A stretch of 10,672 bases of DNA. Origin: Bacteroidales bacterium (lineage in GTDB: Bacteria; Bacteroidota; Bacteroidia; Bacteroidales; PUMT01). The notes under the pieces are model-generated. The model was not told the DNA's origin. It saw only the letters and a program-made list of their open reading frames with translations, and did not search any database. The position numbers and the translations under genes were made by a program. Each line of letters starts with the position of its first letter. The stretch's first letter is position 1. Positions 6,098 through 10,672 of this stretch are shown piece after piece. The DNA is taken from the NCBI GenBank assembly GCA_007119075.1, contig SKQJ01000091.1:1-10672 (forward strand), given 5' to 3'.

Positions 6098-7276
6098 CTA
6101 TTCATGTGCCCTGAAATCCTTAACCGGGGCGTTGCCTGATATCTTTCCTTCCGATATATATACCGGATGGGCCCTTTCGCGCAAGTTAAAGTTTAAGGTC
6201 ATGGAGGCTGCATAAGCGCCGCAAGATAAAATTTGCAGCAGATCGCCGCGACCGGTTTCAGGAAGAATGGCATCCTTTGCAAATACATCGCTTGATTCAC
6301 AAACCGGGCCGACCACATCATAGGTTTCAGGATTTCCCGATGAACTGATATTTTTTATTTTATGGACTGCCTGGTATAATGACGGCCTCATCAGCTCGGT
6401 CATGCCGGCATCGGTTATCACAAACTTTTTGCCAACACCCTGCTTGGTATAAAGGACCCTGGTGACAATCCTGCCGCACTGGCCTACCAGACTCCGGCCC
6501 AGTTCAAAGTGAATCTCAATGCCGGCAGGCAAATCAAGCGTACCGGCAAACACTTCGAAAAAAGCTTCAAAATCAGGAATCGAATTGGCTTCGGGATCAT
6601 AATAATCTATGCCAAGGCCCCCGCCCATATTAAGCAGCCTGCCGCCATATCCGGAAATATTGAATGCCTGCCATATCTGGTTGACGCGTTCACAAAGCCG
6701 CCGGTATGGCTCAAGCGAAATTATCTGCGATCCGATATGAAAATGCAGCCCTGTAAAATCAAGGAATTCCGAATCCCGGCATTTGTCCAGAGCTGATTGC
6801 AGATGAGCCAGGCTGATCCCGAACTTGTTCTCATCGGTCCCGGTAGTAATATAATGATGGGTATCGGCCTCAACCGAGGGATTTACCCTGAGAGCCACCC
6901 GAGCTACCCGGCCTGACTTCCCTGCGATTTCGTCAATAATCCCGAGCTCTTCCAGCGATTCGCAATTCAGCAGTATATCCTCCCCCAGGGCCAGCTGTAT
7001 CTCCTCATCGCTTTTCCCCACCCCGGCAAATACGATTCCGTTCCGGTGAAATCCAAGCTCGATCGAGCGGCGGACTTCATTTCCGCTTACACAATCACTT
7101 CCCAGGCCGTGATCCCTTATGATCCCTGCAATGACAGGATCGTGATTGGCCTTGATGGCATAATGGATAATAAATCCATGCCTGCCGGCTTCCCTTTCGG
7201 CAACCGAAACCGTCTTCTCCAGAAGGTCGAGGTCATAGAGATAGCAGGGAGTTTTTATGACTGAGAGATCAACCAT
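6098..7276 (-). CDS. lysA: Diaminopimelate decarboxylase
   Basis: It decarboxylates meso-2,6-diaminopimelate to L-lysine, the last step of the DAP pathway, using PLP in the cytosol. The 392 residues form an alanine-racemase-like TIM barrel followed by a beta domain. Visible are the PLP lysine K42 in HYAIKANHD, HFHIGSQ at 178-184, the glycine-rich phosphate loop NMGGGLGIDY at 216-225, ELGRSLVG at 258-265 (EPGR in many other phyla), DAGMTELMRPSLYQA at 289-303, the active-site CESSD at 326-330 and the PLP-contacting GAYAASM near 353-359. The length is somewhat shorter than the usual 410-430, as in other Bacteroidota forms. The start codon lies inside the end of the upstream aspartate kinase gene with a 22-base overlap, so the two are cotranscribed and probably translationally coupled. 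An arginine or carboxynorspermidine decarboxylase of the same fold is less likely given the lysine-kinase partner. Confidence 0.95.
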   Translation of the reverse strand: MVDLSVIKTPCYLYDLDLLEKTVSVAEREAGRHGFIIHYAIKANHDPVIAGIIRDHGLGSDCVSGNEVRRSIELGFHRNGIVFAGVGKSDEEIQLALGEDILLNCESLEELGIIDEIAGKSGRVARVALRVNPSVEADTHHYITTGTDENKFGISLAHLQSALDKCRDSEFLDFTGLHFHIGSQIISLEPYRRLCERVNQIWQAFNISGYGGRLLNMGGGLGIDYYDPEANSIPDFEAFFEVFAGTLDLPAGIEIHFELGRSLVGQCGRIVTRVLYTKQGVGKKFVITDAGMTELMRPSLYQAVHKIKNISSSGNPETYDVVGPVCESSDVFAKDAILPETGRGDLLQILSCGAYAASMTLNFNLRERAHPVYISEGKISGNAPVKDFRAHE

Positions 7277-8607
7277 GAATCGTTGGCTTTGGACTGGTTC
7301 TCAAATAAAAATTCGTTCAGCGAGCAGAGTATGTCTTTCCTTTCTTCCTCAGGAACCACGATTGTAATATTATTCCTGCTTCCCCCGAAGGAGATCATTT
7401 TGACATTAAAATGCCTTACCGAGTCGAGTATCCTGACTGCCCTGTCCTGATGCTGCTCGAGCACATCGCCGACAACGCAGACTATTGCCTGCCGGGATTC
7501 TACCGAAACGGTGCCGAATGCAGTTAGCTCTGATTCTATTTCCCTTAGGTAACGGGGATTGTCAACAGTGAGCGAGACGGCGACCTCAGAGGTGGTGATA
7601 ACATCTATGGGGGTTTTGTATTTCTCGAAGATCGAAAAAATACGGTTCAGGAACCCATAGGCATTAAGCATCCTGTCTGACCTGATCCTGATAACGGTAA
7701 TTCCCTCTTTTGCAGCCACGGCAGTTATGCCCTTCCTGTTTCTTCCTGATGAAATAAGGGTGCCGGGTGCTTCAGGCTCCATGGTGTTTTTCAGATTGAT
7801 AGGGATATTGTTGTTGCTTGCTGGCCAGACACATGACGGATGAAGTATTTTGGCGCCAAAATAGGCAAGCTCAGCCGCTTCATCGAACGATAATTCCCTT
7901 ATTGGAAAAGTATTTTCCACGAACCGTGGATCATTGTTCCGCACCCCGTCGATATCGGTCCAGATCTCAACAATTCCCGCTGGAAGCGCAGCCCCAAGAA
8001 GGGTGGCTGTATAGTCGCTGCCTCCCCTTTGAAGATTGCTGATATTTCCCTCGCTGTCGAGGCAGATATATCCCTGGGTCAGGAATCTGCCCCGGGGGCT
8101 TTCGCCCAGTATCGCGGTCAGGCCGGTGCGTATTTCATTCACGGCAGGTTCATTGTCCGGCCCGGTACTAATAAATTCAAGAGCATTCAACCATTTGACT
8201 TTATCCCCCCTGGAGTTGATATAGAGAGCAATGATCTCGGAAGTTATTATTTCGCCCCTGGCAAGCAGCCAGTTCTCTCCGTTAATATCATAATCATGCT
8301 TAAGACGCCTGGTTATTTCATTGAAATGGTCGTTGACCGAGCCGGGCAGGGGGCCGGGCAAGGCGGTGCTTCCAAAAAGGTCATAGCAGGTCTGCAGGAA
8401 CAGGTTCTTCAGCATTTCCAGGAGTTTTTCGGCTTCCTTGATACGGCGCCTGTTCCAGAGGGCTGCAATATCAACGAGGGTATTCGTTACTCCGCTCATC
8501 GCGGAACATACAACAATACAATCGGTTTCCTTTACGATAAGATCCGCTACGTCACTTATCCTTCGGGCATTGCCCAGGGAAGTCCCCCCAAACTTCATTA
8601 CCTTCAT
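7255..8607 (-). CDS. lysC: Aspartate kinase, lysine-branch copy
   Basis: This ATP-dependent aspartate 4-kinase has 450 residues from the chosen start. Motifs are KFGGTS at 5-10, ARGE at 116-119, QRGGSDYTA at 193-201 with D198, TDIDGVRNNDPR at 217-228 and YFGAKILHP at 249-257. Two ACT domains follow (about 302-366 and 375-437). The first contains VITTSEVAVSLTVD, closely like the stretch of E. coli LysC where mutations relieve lysine inhibition, so lysine feedback is likely by analogy. I chose the ATG at 8607 because the conserved kinase start MKVMKFGG begins there; an upstream in-frame ATG at 8655 would add 16 unconserved hydrophobic residues encoded by leader-like A/T-rich DNA. Its end overlaps lysA by 22 bases, tying it to lysine synthesis. 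The same gene order occurs as a fusion protein in some proteobacteria. Confidence 0.93.
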   Translation of the reverse strand: MKVMKFGGTSLGNARRISDVADLIVKETDCIVVCSAMSGVTNTLVDIAALWNRRRIKEAEKLLEMLKNLFLQTCYDLFGSTALPGPLPGSVNDHFNEITRRLKHDYDINGENWLLARGEIITSEIIALYINSRGDKVKWLNALEFISTGPDNEPAVNEIRTGLTAILGESPRGRFLTQGYICLDSEGNISNLQRGGSDYTATLLGAALPAGIVEIWTDIDGVRNNDPRFVENTFPIRELSFDEAAELAYFGAKILHPSCVWPASNNNIPINLKNTMEPEAPGTLISSGRNRKGITAVAAKEGITVIRIRSDRMLNAYGFLNRIFSIFEKYKTPIDVITTSEVAVSLTVDNPRYLREIESELTAFGTVSVESRQAIVCVVGDVLEQHQDRAVRILDSVRHFNVKMISFGGSRNNITIVVPEEERKDILCSLNEFLFENQSKANDSWLISQS

Positions 8608-8690
8608 AAACAAATATTTATATATAAAAATCAGTTGTATATTTCCGTTAATCACATAAGTGTTTCACGTCTTGATTGCCTGATGATTTT

Positions 8691-8709
8691 GTTGGCCTTC
8701 CGGCCGAAC
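8691..8709 (-). promoter_or_regulatory. GNRA-type hairpin in the lysC leader
   Basis: On the minus strand GTTCGGCC-GGAA-GGCCAAC can fold into GTT.GGCC/GGCC.AAC with one C/A mismatch and a GGAA tetraloop, about 85 bases upstream of the lysC start. No U-run follows. The leader, 226 bases from the preceding stop to the start at 8607, shows no recognisable lysine riboswitch core, and no clear TAnnTTTG promoter was found. Confidence 0.35.
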
Positions 8710-8833
8710 TCATAAAGAGCGTTATTCAACCAATTTTTATGCAAAGAAAACAAAGTCACAGGAAACCATAAAATTTCCCGAAACAATTAAACTTTTTTTC
8801 AACTCTTTGTTAAATTCTTAACATCCCGGGGGA

Positions 8834-10543
8834 TTACTCATCTCCGGAATCTTCAGTTTCGCCGATTGTTGCCATCCCGGAGGGATACTCGATTCTCAGC
8901 GGCTGTTCAGGGTATGGCGGCAGCTGTTCGATTGCGGCAATCAGATCCTGGTCCAGCGAATAAACATCGTCGCGAAAATGGGTCTGCCCTTCTTCACCTG
9001 CCCATGCAGTAAAGTAAAATACATGGAGCCGTAGCGGGTTATCGATATTCACTCTTGTAAATTCCTCCGTATCAAGGATCTCAAGAATATTTTCCATTGT
9101 CAGATCATCCTGGCCGTCAAGCATGGCGGCGGCCAGCTGGATCGGTGTCCTGACGCGTATGCATCCGTTGCTGAGGGCTCGTGCGGTGCGGTTAAAAAGG
9201 TGAAGATATGGCGTTCCATGGATGGTCACAAAATGACGGTTGGGAAACAGGAATTTCACCTGTCCCATTTCGTTGCCGGGACCGGGCCGCTGGCGTATTA
9301 TAAAGGGAAATTCATTGCCGGGCACAGAATTCCAGTCAATCGAACCGGGATCAACCGGTCTCCAGTCCTGATCGAGGACTTCCATATTCCTTTTTTCGAG
9401 GTAGGTTGAATCTCGCCTGACAGCAGGGAGAATGGTCCTTCTAAGCATCCCGGGCGGAACAAACCAGAAAGGGTTAAATTCGATCCTTGTTATCTCGGAG
9501 CTGAAAACCGGTGTCTGCCGGTCCGGCTTTCCTAATATAACAGGCATGGTCAGGATATTTTTGCCTCCTTTTACATAAGAAAGCTCGAATTCGGGTATAT
9601 TGACGGCAATATAGTGGTCGCCGGGATAATCCAGCCTTCTCCACCGGTCCAGATTGGCTTTTATAACCGAAATCCTGTCATAGACCGATATGTTCATGGC
9701 CTCGACTGTAGCCCGGTCAACCACACCATGTGCCTCAAGTCCGTTAGTCCTCTGGAACAGCTTTACCTGCCGGTGGAGACGGTCATCAAACAAATCCTTG
9801 TCCGAAGTGTCGCCTGGCCGGTGCTCCATGAACGGATCGAGCCTTTCCCTCAGGAGCACGACATCATCATGCCTTACCCCTTTCTCAAGCGGCGTCTCCG
9901 GCAAAAATAACTTCCATCCGTCATTTCTTTCTATCCGCCGGTGCCATGCAAGGGATTCCATCAGTTCCGTGTACTCATCGTGCAGAGGAGCAAGTTTCCT
10001 GAGATTCCGGGCCACCTGCCCTTTAGCGAGACTCTCTTCCATAAGCTCCAGCCAATCCTGTCCGATATCAACACCGGATGCACTCCAGCGGGGTTCACCG
10101 GCAAGGGGATCGACTTTCCCTGCGGCAAGGTGCGCGCCGAGCAGCAGGAAGGAATCGGTAAGCAACAGGTCAAAAGCTGCCTGCCGGGCCGGATCGGCAT
10201 CCCTGGAAGAAGCCAGCATGTTTATGTGGTCATAGATTGCAGAAAGGTGGTAATCGCCGGGCCGCAGTCCGTGATAATATGAATTGCGGATAGAATTCAA
10301 CATCTGGTCAACATTTTCCCAGTTGTCCCATTTTGCCACAACAAATTCCTTTTCTGTATCATATAAATGAAGGATCATTTCAGGATTATATATCATGATC
10401 CCGTCTGCAGGGGGAAGCCCTTCCCTGATCTGATCCAGGTAAAAGCCCATTTTTTCTGAAAACACCCTGTCATCGCTCTGCCGGTTGCAGCCGGAAAAAA
10501 CAAGGGCTGCGGCAATTATCAATATGTAATGGAATCTCTGCAT
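8834..10543 (-). CDS. Lipoprotein L,D-transpeptidase, YcbB/LdtD type
   Basis: It is predicted to form 3-3 (DAP-DAP) peptidoglycan cross-links, or to attach substrates to DAP, in the periplasm. It opens with a hydrophobic signal peptide and the lipobox LVFSGC, so it is probably lipid-anchored at Cys19. A scaffold/substrate-binding region follows (about 25-210), then a peptidoglycan-binding-1 domain (about 220-286, VKLFQRTNGLEAHGVVDRATVEAMN), then the YkuD catalytic domain (about 308-490). Its active site reads IHGTPYLHLF then ALSNGCIRV, with His442 and Cys461, close to the IHDTP...ALSSGCVRV pattern of E. coli YcbB. I chose the second ATG (10543) because AAGGGAG lies 6 bases before it; the ATG at 10549 touches that site directly and would add two residues. 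At 569 residues it is near the size of YcbB (about 615). It precedes lysC-lysA on the same strand after a 226-base gap and probably has its own transcript. Confidence 0.93.
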   Translation of the reverse strand: MQRFHYILIIAAALVFSGCNRQSDDRVFSEKMGFYLDQIREGLPPADGIMIYNPEMILHLYDTEKEFVVAKWDNWENVDQMLNSIRNSYYHGLRPGDYHLSAIYDHINMLASSRDADPARQAAFDLLLTDSFLLLGAHLAAGKVDPLAGEPRWSASGVDIGQDWLELMEESLAKGQVARNLRKLAPLHDEYTELMESLAWHRRIERNDGWKLFLPETPLEKGVRHDDVVLLRERLDPFMEHRPGDTSDKDLFDDRLHRQVKLFQRTNGLEAHGVVDRATVEAMNISVYDRISVIKANLDRWRRLDYPGDHYIAVNIPEFELSYVKGGKNILTMPVILGKPDRQTPVFSSEITRIEFNPFWFVPPGMLRRTILPAVRRDSTYLEKRNMEVLDQDWRPVDPGSIDWNSVPGNEFPFIIRQRPGPGNEMGQVKFLFPNRHFVTIHGTPYLHLFNRTARALSNGCIRVRTPIQLAAAMLDGQDDLTMENILEILDTEEFTRVNIDNPLRLHVFYFTAWAGEEGQTHFRDDVYSLDQDLIAAIEQLPPYPEQPLRIEYPSGMATIGETEDSGDE

Positions 10544-10556
10544 GGCCATCTCCCTT
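10544..10556 (-). promoter_or_regulatory. Shine-Dalgarno-like site that decides the L,D-transpeptidase start
   Basis: The minus strand reads AAGGGAG, then ATGGCC, then ATG. The purine-rich site has a proper 6-base spacing only to the second ATG at 10543. Clear Shine-Dalgarno sites are rare in this phylum, and the other genes here lack one. Confidence 0.5.
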
Positions 10557-10584
10557 CTTAATCATGTCTATAGCAAAGATTCAC

Positions 10585-10602
10585 AAAAACCGAACCATTC
10601 GG
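10585..10602 (-). terminator. Weak terminator-like mini-hairpin upstream of the L,D-transpeptidase
   Basis: On the minus strand CCGAA, loop TGG, TTCGG is followed by five T. The 5-pair stem is short for a terminator. It may end an off-window upstream gene or be a leader structure, as it lies about 40 bases before the start codon. Confidence 0.3.
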
Positions 10603-10604
10603 AC

Positions 10605-10616
10605 AAGACATGTCTT
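10605..10616. promoter_or_regulatory. Perfect 12-base palindrome upstream of the L,D-transpeptidase
   Basis: AAGACATGTCTT is its own reverse complement and lies about 60 bases upstream of the start codon, beside the mini-hairpin at 10585-10602. It could be a regulator-binding site. No regulator is seen in the window and the upstream gene is not visible. Confidence 0.3.
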
Positions 10617-10672
10617 CTTCTAATCACCTCAGTGAAAAGAAATAAGACAAATTATCGCAAGCTTTTGTTCAA

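Noticed and set aside
8029..8715. A 228-residue + strand frame antisense to lysC
   Set aside because: Most of it is the complement of conserved kinase codons; no family resemblance, and the part beyond the gene is leader sequence.
8608..8833. Lysine riboswitch upstream of lysC
   Set aside because: The length would allow it, but I cannot find the conserved L-box core elements or a terminator; only a small GNRA hairpin is visible.

Overview
The window looks like a chromosomal segment from a member of the Bacteroidota, most likely Bacteroidales. The evidence is a surface protein with a type IX secretion (Por) C-terminal sorting domain, a LysA of the ELGRSLVG / CESSD type common in that phylum, a promoter-like TAnnTTTG element instead of a classic -10 box, and starts preceded by A/T-rich sequence, mostly without Shine-Dalgarno motifs. 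Finer taxonomy cannot be read from the sequence.

Layout, left to right. Positions 1-1995 (+) hold the 3' part of a large secreted multidomain protein that ends in a T9SS sorting signal. Everything else is on the minus strand and reads right to left. From the right edge these are: a lipoprotein L,D-transpeptidase of the YcbB/LdtD type (8834-10543); a lysine-type aspartate kinase (7255-8607) overlapping by 22 bases with diaminopimelate decarboxylase lysA (6098-7276); a 683-base intergenic region; a second aspartate kinase (3993-5414) followed 13 bases later by an O-acetylhomoserine sulfhydrylase, metY (2675-3979), with an intrinsic terminator behind it; and a small SpoIIAA/STAS-like protein (1992-2348) convergent with the surface protein gene.

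The best-supported non-coding element is a SAM-I (S-box) riboswitch at 5658-5770 on the minus strand, with recognisable P1, P2/kink-turn, P3, P4 and a matching CAGG/CCUG pseudoknot. It lies about 240 bases upstream of the second aspartate kinase and so should put the kinase-metY pair under SAM control. A TAnnTTTG element lies just upstream of it, with a perfect 12-base palindrome in the promoter spacer.

The genes work together as a split aspartate pathway. One aspartate kinase travels with lysA and keeps the TTSEV ACT-domain motif of lysine-inhibited enzymes. The other travels with metY, sits behind a SAM sensor and lacks that motif. The neighbouring L,D-transpeptidase may cross-link the same diaminopimelate that LysA consumes, but that link is only inferred. 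I see no insertion sequence, CRISPR array, rRNA, tRNA, phage gene or defence system. Most of the window is core metabolism; the unusual parts are regulatory (riboswitch leader, palindromes) and a nested domain architecture in the surface protein.
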